Source of the DNA: Bordetella parapertussis
GTDB lineage: Bacteria; Pseudomonadota; Gammaproteobacteria; Burkholderiales; Burkholderiaceae_C
Assembly (NCBI GenBank): GCA_945890735.1
Contig: CAMDCZ010000010.1
Location: forward strand, 1 to 55,977
Length of the DNA: 55,977 bases
Direction of reading: 5' to 3'
Shown here: positions 1 to 8,639 of the stretch, piece by piece
Position numbering within the stretch: the first letter of the stretch is position 1
How the letters are laid out: every line of letters begins with the position of its first letter
Notes under the pieces: model-generated
Told to the model about the DNA's origin: nothing
Seen by the model: only the letters and a program-made list of their open reading frames with translations
Database searches by the model: none
Position numbers and translations under genes: made by a program

Positions 1-1226
1 GGCACGGCCAAGGCTTGTGCGTGTTGCGCGGTGAGGGCTTCGTCCAGGGTGCGCAAATCCGCCAGCAGTTGCTCGGCGTTGGCATAGGGCTGTTGGGGTG
101 GCAGCGCATGGCGCGCGGCTTCTTTGCCGGTCAGCTGAAGCAGGCTGGCCGCGAGTCGGGCGTACATGAAGGTGAGGCTGCGGCGATAGGGCTCGTCTTG
201 CCGATGGGCATTGGTGTCGGGGGAGGAGTCAGCCAGGGCTTGCAAGCCAGGGGGCACGCCCACCAGCATGGCCGAGGTCGACAGCTCGCTGCCCAGCCAA
301 TGAATTTCAGTGAGGTAGTGGCGCAGGGCCACTTCGCACTGCCGCTGCATCGCATAGTGCAAGGTGTCTGCGTTGACGTTGGGGTTGCCGTCGCGGTCGC
401 CACCCATCCACTGGCCCATGCGCAAAAAAGGCGCAATCGGCTGGCCGCCCAAATCGGCTTCCAAATCGGCATACAGCTTGGGAATTTCCGCTAAAAAAGT
501 GGACTCGTAATAGCCCATGGCGTTTTCAATTTCATCGGCCACGGTCAGCTTGGTGAAGCGCAGCAAACGGGTTTGCCAAAGTTGCAACACCCGCGCCCGC
601 ACTTGGGCGTCAATCTGGGACAAAGCGCGGTTGGTTGTGGCGTCCACTGGTTTGGAGGTGACCGCGTCGCGTTCTTGCAGGCATTGGGCAATGCCTCGCT
701 CGGCGTCCAAGATGCTTTTGCGCTGTACTTCAGTGGGATGAGCGGTCAAGACGGGCGACACATGTGCATGGGACAGAGCTTGTCGAATGGCTTTGGGGGT
801 CCAACCGGCGGACTTGAGCTTGCCCAGCGCCTGCTCGATGCTGCCCGCACGGACATCACCTGCGCGTTCATGCACCTGCTGTCGGCGAATGTGGTGCTGG
901 TCTTCTGCCAAGTTGGCCAAGTGGCTGAAATAGGTGAAGGCTCGGATGACGCTCACCGCTTGCTCACTGGAGAGCGAGGCCAGTTGTTTCTTCAGGGCTT
1001 TGCCAGCCAGGGCGTCGGCATCGCGGCGAAACGCCACTGACAAGCGGCGAATTTGTTCGACCAAAGCAAAAGCGGCATCGCCTTCTTGTTCGCGGATCAC
1101 ATCGCCCAACACCCGGCCGAGCCAGCGAATGTCGTCAACCAAGGGCCTGTCTTGCTGCGCGACTGCCGCCGGTGACCGGCTCGGTGCAGGCGAACGATGG
1201 CGTGGGCGTGAGACAGGTTTGGGCAT
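1..1226 (-). CDS. ppc: Phosphoenolpyruvate carboxylase, N-terminal part (runs off window)
   Basis: This is the first ~408 codons of PEP carboxylase, which adds bicarbonate to PEP to make oxaloacetate and so replenishes the TCA cycle. Reading the minus strand from ATG at 1226 gives the catalytic signature TAHPTEVQRKS at about residues 161-171 (catalytic His ~163) and the GGDRDGNPNV loop further on. Family members are about 880-950 residues, so more than half lies left of base 1; no stop is seen and the frame is open to the edge. It is divergent from hemC, with only 56 bp between the two starts. Identity is secure; the completeness of the gene cannot be judged here. Confidence 0.95.
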   Translation of the reverse strand, partial: MPKPVSRPRHRSPAPSRSPAAVAQQDRPLVDDIRWLGRVLGDVIREQEGDAAFALVEQIRRLSVAFRRDADALAGKALKKQLASLSSEQAVSVIRAFTYFSHLANLAEDQHHIRRQQVHERAGDVRAGSIEQALGKLKSAGWTPKAIRQALSHAHVSPVLTAHPTEVQRKSILDAERGIAQCLQERDAVTSKPVDATTNRALSQIDAQVRARVLQLWQTRLLRFTKLTVADEIENAMGYYESTFLAEIPKLYADLEADLGGQPIAPFLRMGQWMGGDRDGNPNVNADTLHYAMQRQCEVALRHYLTEIHWLGSELSTSAMLVGVPPGLQALADSSPDTNAHRQDEPYRRSLTFMYARLAASLLQLTGKEAARHALPPQQPYANAEQLLADLRTLDEALTAQHAQALAV

Positions 1227-1282
1227 GTGAAAGATCAGTGGTCGCAAGGGAAAACCATGAGAAGCCACATGCTAGCATTCAA

Positions 1283-2224
1283 GTGACAAATCACCATCCG
1301 TTGGGCCCTGTTTTGAACCCGATTCACCTCACCATCGCCACCCGCGAAAGCCGCTTGGCTTTGTGGCAAGCCCATCACATGCAAGACTTGTTGCGTGGGC
1401 TGGGTCACTCAGTGGACATCCTGGGCATGACCACCCAAGGTGACCAAATCCTTGACCGTTCATTGAGCAAGGTAGGTGGCAAAGGTTTGTTTGTCAAAGA
1501 ACTCGAAGTGGCCCTGGAAGAAGGCCGTGCCGATTTGGCTGTGCATTCCCTCAAAGATGTGCCGATGGACATGCCTGAAGGTTTTGACTTGGCATGTGTC
1601 ATGGCACGCGAAGACCCGCGCGATGCATGGGTGTCATCCCAATACGCCACGCTGCAAGAACTGCCCGCTGGTGCGGTCGTGGGCACCTCCAGTTTGCGCC
1701 GCACCGTGTTGCTGCGCGCCTTGCGTCCTGATGTGCAAATCGAGCCCTTGCGCGGCAACTTGGACACCCGTTTGCGCAAGCTCGATGAAGGCCAGTACGC
1801 CGGTATCGTGTTGGCCGCGGCGGGTCTCAAGCGCTTGGGTTTGTCCGAGCGTATCCGCCACATTTTCACCACCGCCGACATGTTGCCAGCTGCCGGTCAA
1901 GGCGCCTTGGGCATTGAAATCCGTACCGTGCGTGACGATGTGCGCCAAATTTTGGCCAAGCTGGCCGACAAATCCACCTGGCTGGCGGTTGCTGCCGAAC
2001 GTGCGGTCAGCCGCGCCATGGGCGGCAGTTGTTCCATGCCATTGGCCGCGCACGCGGTGTTTCGCGGCCAAGTCCTCGACCTGCAAGCCGCTTGGGGCAA
2101 CCCAGACGACCTCACCGCGCCCTTGGTTCGCGCCCACAGCCAAGGCGAGGTCAGCAGCTTGGAAGAGGCCGAAGAGATCGGCTTGTCTGCAGCCAAGCAA
2201 TTGCGTGCCCAAGGGGCGCGTTGA
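1283..2224 (+). CDS. hemC: Hydroxymethylbilane synthase (porphobilinogen deaminase)
   Basis: The enzyme condenses four porphobilinogens into hydroxymethylbilane in heme synthesis. Seen: IATRESRLALWQA near the N-terminus, LAVHSLKDVP with catalytic Asp at ~92, TSSLRR and RGNLDTRL for substrate binding, and GGSCSMPLAAHA with the dipyrromethane-attaching Cys at ~250. The start is uncertain. GTG at 1283 gives 313 residues, the usual family size; TTG at 1301 and 1313 are shorter options, and none has a good Shine-Dalgarno sequence. An upstream in-frame ATG at 1172 would overlap ppc coding and is disfavoured. The next gene, hemD, begins on the base after the stop, so hemC leads a hemCDXY operon. Confidence 0.96.
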   Translation: MTNHHPLGPVLNPIHLTIATRESRLALWQAHHMQDLLRGLGHSVDILGMTTQGDQILDRSLSKVGGKGLFVKELEVALEEGRADLAVHSLKDVPMDMPEGFDLACVMAREDPRDAWVSSQYATLQELPAGAVVGTSSLRRTVLLRALRPDVQIEPLRGNLDTRLRKLDEGQYAGIVLAAAGLKRLGLSERIRHIFTTADMLPAAGQGALGIEIRTVRDDVRQILAKLADKSTWLAVAAERAVSRAMGGSCSMPLAAHAVFRGQVLDLQAAWGNPDDLTAPLVRAHSQGEVSSLEEAEEIGLSAAKQLRAQGAR

Positions 2225-3010
2225 ATGCCACGCCGCCCGGGCGTCATCCTGACCCGACCGGCTGGCGAAATCGCCGCTTGGCTTGCTGGCCTGCAAGCCC
2301 AAGGCCATGCAGTGCTGGCCTGGCCCTTGATCGAGGTGCGTGCCTGCGCCAATGCCAAGTTGTTGCAAACCGTCTTGGCCGATTGGTCGCGTTACCAAGC
2401 GGCGATGTTTGTCAGCCGATCGGCAGTGCAACATGCGTTTGCCGCCGTTAAGCCTTCTTGGGGCACCACCCGTTGTTGGGCCACCGGGCCGGGCACCCGT
2501 CAAGCTTTGTTGGACGCGGGCGTGCCCGCGCAGCTGATTGACAGCCCGCCTGAGCTGGCTGGTCAGTTTGACACCGAGGCTTTGTGGCGGCAGGTGCATG
2601 CAGCTGTTCATGCAAGGCAACCGGTGGTGGTGTTGCGCGGCAGCGATGCCGACAAGCCTGACAGCAGTGCAGAAGGGATTGGCCGAGATTGGTTGATGCA
2701 GCAGTTGCAAGCCAAAGGTGTCGACGTTCAAACCCTCGCGGTGTATGAGCGCCACCTGCCAGCTTGGGATGCAAAGCGTTTGCTGCAAGCACAAGCCGCT
2801 GCCTTGGATGGCAGCGTTTGGGTGTTCAGCAGCACCCAGTCATTGGTGCACTTGCAACAGCTGTTGCCGTTGCAAGCCTGGTCACAGGCGCGGGCCTTGG
2901 CCACCCACCCACGGATTGCCTCTGCAGCTCAAGCCATGGGCTGGGGCGATGTGCGCGTTTGCAAGCCCAGTTTGCCGCAGTTGCTGTCCTCATTAGAATC
3001 CTTTGGATGA
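2225..3010 (+). CDS. hemD: Uroporphyrinogen-III synthase
   Basis: It cyclises hydroxymethylbilane with inversion of ring D to give uroporphyrinogen III. The family is poorly conserved in sequence; what can be seen is a 261-residue protein opening RRPGVILTRPAGEIAAWLAGL, the TRPxG-type start of HemD, with a mid-region YERHLP and a SSTQSLVHL stretch typical of the second lobe. Position is strong support: it starts directly after the hemC stop with no gap and its own stop overlaps the next start (ATGA at 3007-3010). Translational coupling along the operon is therefore likely. Confidence 0.93.
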   Translation: MPRRPGVILTRPAGEIAAWLAGLQAQGHAVLAWPLIEVRACANAKLLQTVLADWSRYQAAMFVSRSAVQHAFAAVKPSWGTTRCWATGPGTRQALLDAGVPAQLIDSPPELAGQFDTEALWRQVHAAVHARQPVVVLRGSDADKPDSSAEGIGRDWLMQQLQAKGVDVQTLAVYERHLPAWDAKRLLQAQAAALDGSVWVFSSTQSLVHLQQLLPLQAWSQARALATHPRIASAAQAMGWGDVRVCKPSLPQLLSSLESFG

Positions 3011-4068
3011 GCAGTGCGCCTTCCCCAGACAACACCCCACCCGCAGCGCACGAACACGCCCCCGCCAAGGCCCGCTGGCGTCAATGGTTGCCACAGCTGA
3101 GCTTGGTCTTGTCTTTGTTGGCAGTGGGTTTGGGTTTTCAGCTTTGGCAAAAAATCAGCACCATGCAAGAAATGTTGGCGCGGCAAAGCGCTGACGCTGG
3201 TCAGTTGTCGATGCAAGCCAACAGCCTGGCCAAGAACGCCCAGGACCAAACCCAAGAAACCGCCGCCCGCGTGGCCTTGCTGGATGCGCGATTGAGTGAA
3301 GTGGCTTTGCAACGCAGCCAACTCGAAGACCTGATGCAAAGCCTGTCGCGTTCGCGTGATGAAAACCTGGTGGTCGACATCGAGTCTGCGCTGGGCTTGG
3401 CCCAACAGCAAGCCGAACTCACGGGCAGCGTGCAACCCCTGCTGGCCGCATTGCAGGCTGCACAAAAACGCTTGGCCAAAGTCGCACAGCCTCGCTTGGC
3501 CCCAGTGGTGCGGGCCATCCAACAAGACATTGACCGCTTGCAATCGTCCAAACTGACCGACATGCCAGGTTTGTTGATGCGTTTAGATGAGTTGGTGGTG
3601 CTGGTAGAGACATTGCCCGTCATGAATGCGGTTGGCCCCAACAGCCGAGCCAGCCGCACGCTGGAGACCGCGCCGCCGCGCACCTGGACGCAAATGGTGA
3701 AAGACGCGGATGCTTCGGCTGTTTTGCAGCACATCTGGGCAGAGCTGACGGGGTTGGTCCGCGTCAGCCGAATTGAAAATGCCCAAGCGGTGTTGCTCTC
3801 ACCTGAGCAAAGTTTCTTTGTCAGAGAAAATTTGAAACTGCGCTTGCTCAACGCCCGTTTGAGCCTGCTCTCACGGCAAACCGTGACAGCCAAAAATGAC
3901 TTGGCCATGGCCGAGCGTGATATGCAGCAGTTTTTTGACCTGTCTCACAAGCAAGGGCAAACCGCCAAAAACCTGGTGCGGCAAATCGAGTCTCAAATCT
4001 TGGTGGGTGCCGCCCCTCGCGTAGACGCCACCCTGGCCGCCCTGGCCACGGCGGCGGCAGGACGCTGA
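3007..4068 (+). CDS. hemX: HemX-like membrane-anchored protein
   Basis: HemX proteins are encoded after hemCD in many proteobacteria; older annotations call them uroporphyrin-III C-methyltransferase, but no methyltransferase domain is visible here and the function is unsettled. The start at 3007 overlaps the hemD stop by four bases and gives 353 residues. Layout: a proline/alanine-rich cytoplasmic lead, one membrane segment at about residues 30-50, a coiled-coil-like Gln/Ala-rich stretch (about 55-130), then a helical periplasmic domain. A longer reading from 2764 exists but would lie inside hemD. Called by context and architecture. Confidence 0.88.
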   Translation: MSSAPSPDNTPPAAHEHAPAKARWRQWLPQLSLVLSLLAVGLGFQLWQKISTMQEMLARQSADAGQLSMQANSLAKNAQDQTQETAARVALLDARLSEVALQRSQLEDLMQSLSRSRDENLVVDIESALGLAQQQAELTGSVQPLLAALQAAQKRLAKVAQPRLAPVVRAIQQDIDRLQSSKLTDMPGLLMRLDELVVLVETLPVMNAVGPNSRASRTLETAPPRTWTQMVKDADASAVLQHIWAELTGLVRVSRIENAQAVLLSPEQSFFVRENLKLRLLNARLSLLSRQTVTAKNDLAMAERDMQQFFDLSHKQGQTAKNLVRQIESQILVGAAPRVDATLAALATAAAGR

Positions 4069-4069
4069 C

Positions 4070-5356
4070 ATGCGCTTGGCTCTGTGGTTGTTGGCATTGT
4101 TTGGTGTGGCCGTGTTCGTTGCATTGGGCTTGAGCCAGCAATTTGGCACGGTGACTTTCTTTGTGCCGCCTTACCGGGTCGACGTCTCTTTGAACCTGCT
4201 GGTCATTGGGGCCGTGCTGGCTTTTGCCTTGCTCTATGCGGCTGTGCGTGGTGTCTTCACGGTATTGGAATGGCCAAGCCTGGCGCGTCGCTGGCGCGCC
4301 CAGCAGCGCGAACGCGTGGCCCAAACCGCCTTGCTCAACGCCTTGGTGCTGTGGATGACTGGCCGCTTCACACGCTCGCGCAAAGCGGCCTTGCATGCCT
4401 TGGGTCAGGTTGAAAGTTTGTTGTCGCTCGCGCCCACAGACAACCATGCTTCCTTGGGGTTGATGCGCAGTTTGTTGCATTTGCTGGCGGCCGAATGCGC
4501 CCATGCCTTGCGAGACCACCCCGCACGCGAACAGCATTTCCAAGAGGTGCTCGCCCATGGCGATGGCGCGAAAGTGGACCAAAAGCTGGAGCTGCGGGAT
4601 GCCGCCTACCTCAATGCGGTGCGTTGGGCCTTGCACGACCGCGACAACAGCATGGCGCACCAGTACCTGTCGATGTTGCCCCTGGGCACAGCGCGTCGGA
4701 CATTGGCGTTGCGCTTGCGGTTGAAAGCAGACCGCCTGGGTCAACAGCACCTGCCTGCCTTGGAAACCGCCAGGTTATTGGCCAAGCATGGCGCGTTTTC
4801 CAGCACGGCTGCCAGCAGCTTGGTACGTGGTTTGGCGATGGCCTCTTTAGAGGACTGCCATGACAGCAGTCAGTTGCAGGCTTCGTGGCAATTGCTGTTG
4901 GTTGACGAACGCAGCCAATGGGATGTGGCTGTCCATGCCGCCCAGCGCTTGCTTGCCCTGGAAGGCGATCCTGCCTTGGCCTTGAAATGGCTGTTGCCGG
5001 TTTGGCAGGCAGCCACGCGCTTGCCGGAAAGTGGCAGCGCATTGCAGCGCCAGCGTTTGGTGCAAGTGGTCTCGGCTGCCTTGCATGCCATGACGCCCGA
5101 CAGTGAATGGCTCGCGCGTGTTGAACAGGCCCGCTTGGCCAATCCACGCAGCATGGAGCTGCAGTATTTGAGTGGCATGGTTTGTCTGCGTCACGGCTTG
5201 TGGGGCAAGGCGCAACAAATGCTCGAGCAGGTGGCCCCGCGCTTGGCCGCGCCTGACTTGCAACGTCAGGCCTGGCGCGCCTTGGCCGAATTGGCCGAGC
5301 AAAAAGGCGACAGTGCCCAGGCCTTGGCGTGCTGGAAGCTGTCCGCCAAGGTCTAG
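4070..5356 (+). CDS. hemY: HemY-family TPR membrane protein
   Basis: This is the proteobacterial HemY of the hemCDXY operon, an inner-membrane protein with tetratricopeptide repeats, unrelated to the Gram-positive protoporphyrinogen oxidase of the same name. The 428-residue product has two N-terminal membrane segments (about 3-20 and 40-62), then a basic segment with WPSLARRWRAQQRERVAQ, then helical TPR-like repeats to the C-terminus (for example YLSGMVCLRHGLWGKAQQMLEQ). It starts one base after the hemX stop. Its exact job, possibly scaffolding late heme steps, is not shown by the sequence. It ends 12 bp from the convergent rne stop. Confidence 0.9.
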   Translation: MRLALWLLALFGVAVFVALGLSQQFGTVTFFVPPYRVDVSLNLLVIGAVLAFALLYAAVRGVFTVLEWPSLARRWRAQQRERVAQTALLNALVLWMTGRFTRSRKAALHALGQVESLLSLAPTDNHASLGLMRSLLHLLAAECAHALRDHPAREQHFQEVLAHGDGAKVDQKLELRDAAYLNAVRWALHDRDNSMAHQYLSMLPLGTARRTLALRLRLKADRLGQQHLPALETARLLAKHGAFSSTAASSLVRGLAMASLEDCHDSSQLQASWQLLLVDERSQWDVAVHAAQRLLALEGDPALALKWLLPVWQAATRLPESGSALQRQRLVQVVSAALHAMTPDSEWLARVEQARLANPRSMELQYLSGMVCLRHGLWGKAQQMLEQVAPRLAAPDLQRQAWRALAELAEQKGDSAQALACWKLSAKV

Positions 5357-5368
5357 GTTGACAGTGCT

Positions 5369-8122
5369 TTAAGCCGCTGTCGAGCCGTTGTCAAACGGCA
5401 TGGCCATTTGGCTCAGGTCCCGCTTGGTTTCCACCAAGATCAATGGGCCTTCGTCCACCACCACGGCAGGCGGACGCTCACGCGGCACATGCACAGGGCG
5501 AGGCTCGGCGGCGATGGCCGCTTGCACTTGGGCAATGCGCTCTGGGTTGGAATTGACCCATTCCAAACCCGAGGATTGCGCCACGGTGTGCAATTCAGGC
5601 AGTGGCAATGCGTAGGACGCGATCACCGGCATCCGCAACGGTGCGTTGGTGGTCGAGGCCGCTGTCGCAGCCGGCACTGTGTAGGCAGGTGTTGGCTCAG
5701 GCGTGTAGGTGTCGCTCGGGTTGTCTTGGCTGCGGGTTTGGCGGTCGCGGCCATGACGGTCACGGCTTCGACGCTCGCGGCGTTCATGGACACGTTCAGC
5801 ATCTTGACCGGCATGGTCAGCCGCTGGTGCCTCAGGGGCGGGCGAATGGTTTTGCTCGGCAGGGCTGTGGTCAGTGCCTGGTGGTTGGTCTTCCAAACCA
5901 TTGGCGTTGTCAGCCTGCGGTGCGTTGCCTCGCTCGCCACGTCGGCCACGCCCACGTCGGCCATCACGGCCTGCGCGTGCGGGTTTGTCGGCGCTGCCGT
6001 CAGCGGTTTCAGCGGGGAGCGGCGCCTCCAGGTGGCGTGATTCCTCGGTGCGGGGTTCGCTGCGGTTGCGGCCCTCGCCGCGCTCGCCACGACCCGAACG
6101 GCCACGGCCTTCACCACGGCCCTCACTGCGTTCGCCACCGCGTTCGCCACTGCGGCTTTCAGCGGTTTTGCCATCCGGGCGCTCAGCACGCTCACCAGCG
6201 CGGCTCTCGCCGCGTTCAGCGTTGCGGCCTTCACCGCGTTCGCCACGGCGGCCGCCCCGGCGGCCATCGCCTCTGCCCTCACCACGGCCTTCACCACGGC
6301 CTTCACCACGACCACCTTCACGGCGCTCACCGGGTTTGCCCGTGCGGCCAGCTGGCGCGTCGGTGCTCGGGGTTGGTGCGGCGGGTGTGAACAAAGCTTT
6401 GAGCCAACCAAAGAAGCCGGATTCGGCAGGGGGAGGTGCGGCAGCCGCAGTGGCAGCGGCGCGGGGTGCAGCTGCACTGCGCTCGGCCCGGGCAGCGGCA
6501 CGCGGGTCCACCTGAGGGGCAGGTAAATCTGGCAGCACACCTTTGATGACCGGTGTCTGCTTGTTGGTCGGTTCTTGCGAGCGACGGGTGACCGCGGTCG
6601 GGTCTTCGATTTCTTCAGCCATCTTGTAGCTGGCCTGGACGTTGTCTAAACGCGGGTCATCGTGCTTCAAACGCTCGAGTTTGTAGTTGGGTGTTTCCAA
6701 GCCCTTGTTGGGGATCAGCATCACGTTGGTGCGCTGTTGCAACTCGATCTTGGCGATCTCGGAGCGTTTTTCATTCAACAAGAACGAAGCGACTTCCACC
6801 GGCACCTGGGCATGTACCGCGGCGGTGTTGTCCTTCATCGACTCTTCTTGGATGATCCGCAAAATTTGCAGTGCCGAGCTTTCGGTGTCGCGCACGTGGC
6901 CTGAACCACCGCAGCGTGGGCAAGGAATGGATGCGCCTTCGCTCAAAGCGGGGCGCAACCGCTGGCGGCTCATTTCCATCAAGCCAAATTTGCTGATGGT
7001 GCCAAACTGCACGCGGGCGCGGTCTTGGCGCAGCGCATCGCGCAAGCGGTTTTCCACATCGCGGCGGTTGCGCGACTCGTCCATGTCGATGAAGTCGATC
7101 ACGATCAAGCCGCCCAAGTCACGCAAACGCATCTGTCGGGCCACTTCGTCGGCGGCTTCGAGGTTGGTGCGGGTGGCGGTTTCTTCGATGTCGCCGCCCT
7201 TGATGGCGCGTGCCGAGTTGACGTCCACCGAGACCAAGGCCTCGGTGTGGTCGATCACGATCGCGCCGCCAGAGGGCAGGTTGACCGTGCGGGCATATGC
7301 TGACTCGATTTGGTGTTCGATTTGGAAGCGGCTGAACAGCGGGGTTTCATCCCGGTAGCGCTTGACCCGGGCAGCATGCTCGGGCATGACGTGCGCCATG
7401 AATTGCTGCGCTTGGTCGTAGATGTCATCGGTGTCGATCAGTATGTCGCCGATGTCATGGTTGAAATAGTCGCGGATCGCGCGAATCACCAGGCTGGATT
7501 CTTGGTAAATCAAGAAAGCGCCCTTGGTTTTGCTGGCGCCGTCGATCGCGGTCCACAGCTTCAAGAGGTAGTTCAAGTCCCACTGCAACTCTGGCGCGGT
7601 GCGGCCAATGCCAGCGGTGCGGGCGATGATGGACATGCCGTTGGGGTACTCGAGCTGGTCCATGGCTTCTTTGAGCTCGGCCCGGTCGTCGCCTTCGATG
7701 CGACGGCTGACGCCACCACCGCGAGGGTTGTTGGGCATCAGCACCACATAGCGGCCGGCCAATGAAATGAAGGTGGTGAGGGCCGCGCCTTTGTTGCCGC
7801 GCTCTTCTTTCTCCACCTGGATCAGCATTTCCTGACCCTCTTTGATCACGTCTTGGATACGCGCCTGGGAGGCGGAGACATTGCTGGAGAAATACTGCTT
7901 GGAGATTTCCTTGAAGGGCAAGAAGCCATGGCGCTCTTCGCCGTAATCGACAAAGCAAGCTTCCAATGAGGGTTCGACGCGGGTGACCACCGCTTTGTAA
8001 ATATTGCCTTTGCGCTGTTCGCGCCCTTCAATTTCGATTTCGTAGTCGAGGAGTTTTTGTCCGTCGACGATGGCCAGGCGGCGTTCTTCGGCCTGGGTGG
8101 CATTGATCAGCATCCGTTTCAT
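5369..8122 (-). CDS. rne: Ribonuclease E
   Basis: This is the endonuclease that leads mRNA decay and rRNA/tRNA processing at the inner membrane. The 917 residues hold an S1 domain (about 36-120), the 5' sensor region, the DNase-I-like catalytic part with Asp300 (VSVDVNSARAIKGG) and Asp347 (VIDFIDMD), and the zinc link CPRCGG at 401-406. From about residue 520 the tail is disordered, very rich in Arg, Gly and Glu with GEGR-type repeats, then proline-rich, with a short conserved-looking C-terminal end. The start has a good AAAGGA Shine-Dalgarno. A weak hairpin with arms at 5360-5364 and 5377-5381 spans its stop and may separate it from hemY. Confidence 0.97.
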   Translation of the reverse strand: MKRMLINATQAEERRLAIVDGQKLLDYEIEIEGREQRKGNIYKAVVTRVEPSLEACFVDYGEERHGFLPFKEISKQYFSSNVSASQARIQDVIKEGQEMLIQVEKEERGNKGAALTTFISLAGRYVVLMPNNPRGGGVSRRIEGDDRAELKEAMDQLEYPNGMSIIARTAGIGRTAPELQWDLNYLLKLWTAIDGASKTKGAFLIYQESSLVIRAIRDYFNHDIGDILIDTDDIYDQAQQFMAHVMPEHAARVKRYRDETPLFSRFQIEHQIESAYARTVNLPSGGAIVIDHTEALVSVDVNSARAIKGGDIEETATRTNLEAADEVARQMRLRDLGGLIVIDFIDMDESRNRRDVENRLRDALRQDRARVQFGTISKFGLMEMSRQRLRPALSEGASIPCPRCGGSGHVRDTESSALQILRIIQEESMKDNTAAVHAQVPVEVASFLLNEKRSEIAKIELQQRTNVMLIPNKGLETPNYKLERLKHDDPRLDNVQASYKMAEEIEDPTAVTRRSQEPTNKQTPVIKGVLPDLPAPQVDPRAAARAERSAAAPRAAATAAAAPPPAESGFFGWLKALFTPAAPTPSTDAPAGRTGKPGERREGGRGEGRGEGRGEGRGDGRRGGRRGERGEGRNAERGESRAGERAERPDGKTAESRSGERGGERSEGRGEGRGRSGRGERGEGRNRSEPRTEESRHLEAPLPAETADGSADKPARAGRDGRRGRGRRGERGNAPQADNANGLEDQPPGTDHSPAEQNHSPAPEAPAADHAGQDAERVHERRERRSRDRHGRDRQTRSQDNPSDTYTPEPTPAYTVPAATAASTTNAPLRMPVIASYALPLPELHTVAQSSGLEWVNSNPERIAQVQAAIAAEPRPVHVPRERPPAVVVDEGPLILVETKRDLSQMAMPFDNGSTAA

Positions 8123-8639
8123 GATGCGTTCCTTTTCTTGCTAACAACACAGGTCCATGGCGGACCAACGATGCCGTGGGCCAATGCAAGAAAAAAACGA
8201 AAGGGAATGCCGCGTCAAACGCGCACGGGCACCGGATTAACGGTGTCTGCGGGTCGAAGGCGGGGGGTGGATGCGGGCGAGTTGCAGGCGAACGGGCATG
8301 ACCAACAGGGCCATGGGGTTCATTGGCGAACGGGCGAGGGACTGGAAAACAGGCACTGACTCAGCCGGCGTGAGCCAGGAGAAGCAGAGTTTCAGCAGAA
8401 CCAACACGGCGTTCATGTATCGACAATCTCACTTTGTATCCGTTGCAGGCCTGTAGGCAAACCTGCAACTGGGGTATTCCGTTTCTGGGTTTTTCCAAGG
8501 CATCGGCTTTGCGTGACCGCAGGGCAGACCGCAAAGTGGCGGTGAGGCTTGCGGCGGCCACGGTGGGCATCGACCTCTCAGTGTTGGTGGGACGTGCTCT
8601 AATCTCTTATTCAAATCAAGCACTTAGAACCTGACACTG
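8123..8639 (-). promoter_or_regulatory. rne leader and rne/rluC divergent control region
   Basis: No gene is seen in these 517 bases. Read on the minus strand it would form a long rne leader. Hairpins visible by eye: arms 8443-8449 and 8462-8468 (TTGCAGG/CCTGCAA), arms 8230-8234 and 8241-8245 (CACCG/CGGTG), and arms 8151-8155 and 8161-8165 (GGTCC/GGACC) close to the start. A six-codon reading frame, MDLCC plus stop (8141-8158), sits just before the rne Shine-Dalgarno and may be chance. The rne leader in Escherichia coli mediates autoregulation; a similar role here is inference. The rluC promoter must also lie in the right end. Confidence 0.5.

Noticed and set aside
1634..2794. Open frame of 386 codons antisense to hemC/hemD
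   Set aside because: The plus-strand genes are certain; the antisense product has no motif.
6274..6309. CRISPR-like repeats
   Set aside because: The 12-bp units are contiguous, in frame and encode GEGR repeats in rne; no spacers.
5623..6540. Alanine/valine-rich 305-codon frame inside rne
   Set aside because: Out-of-frame reading of the repetitive Arg/Gly/Glu tail; repeats keep all frames open.
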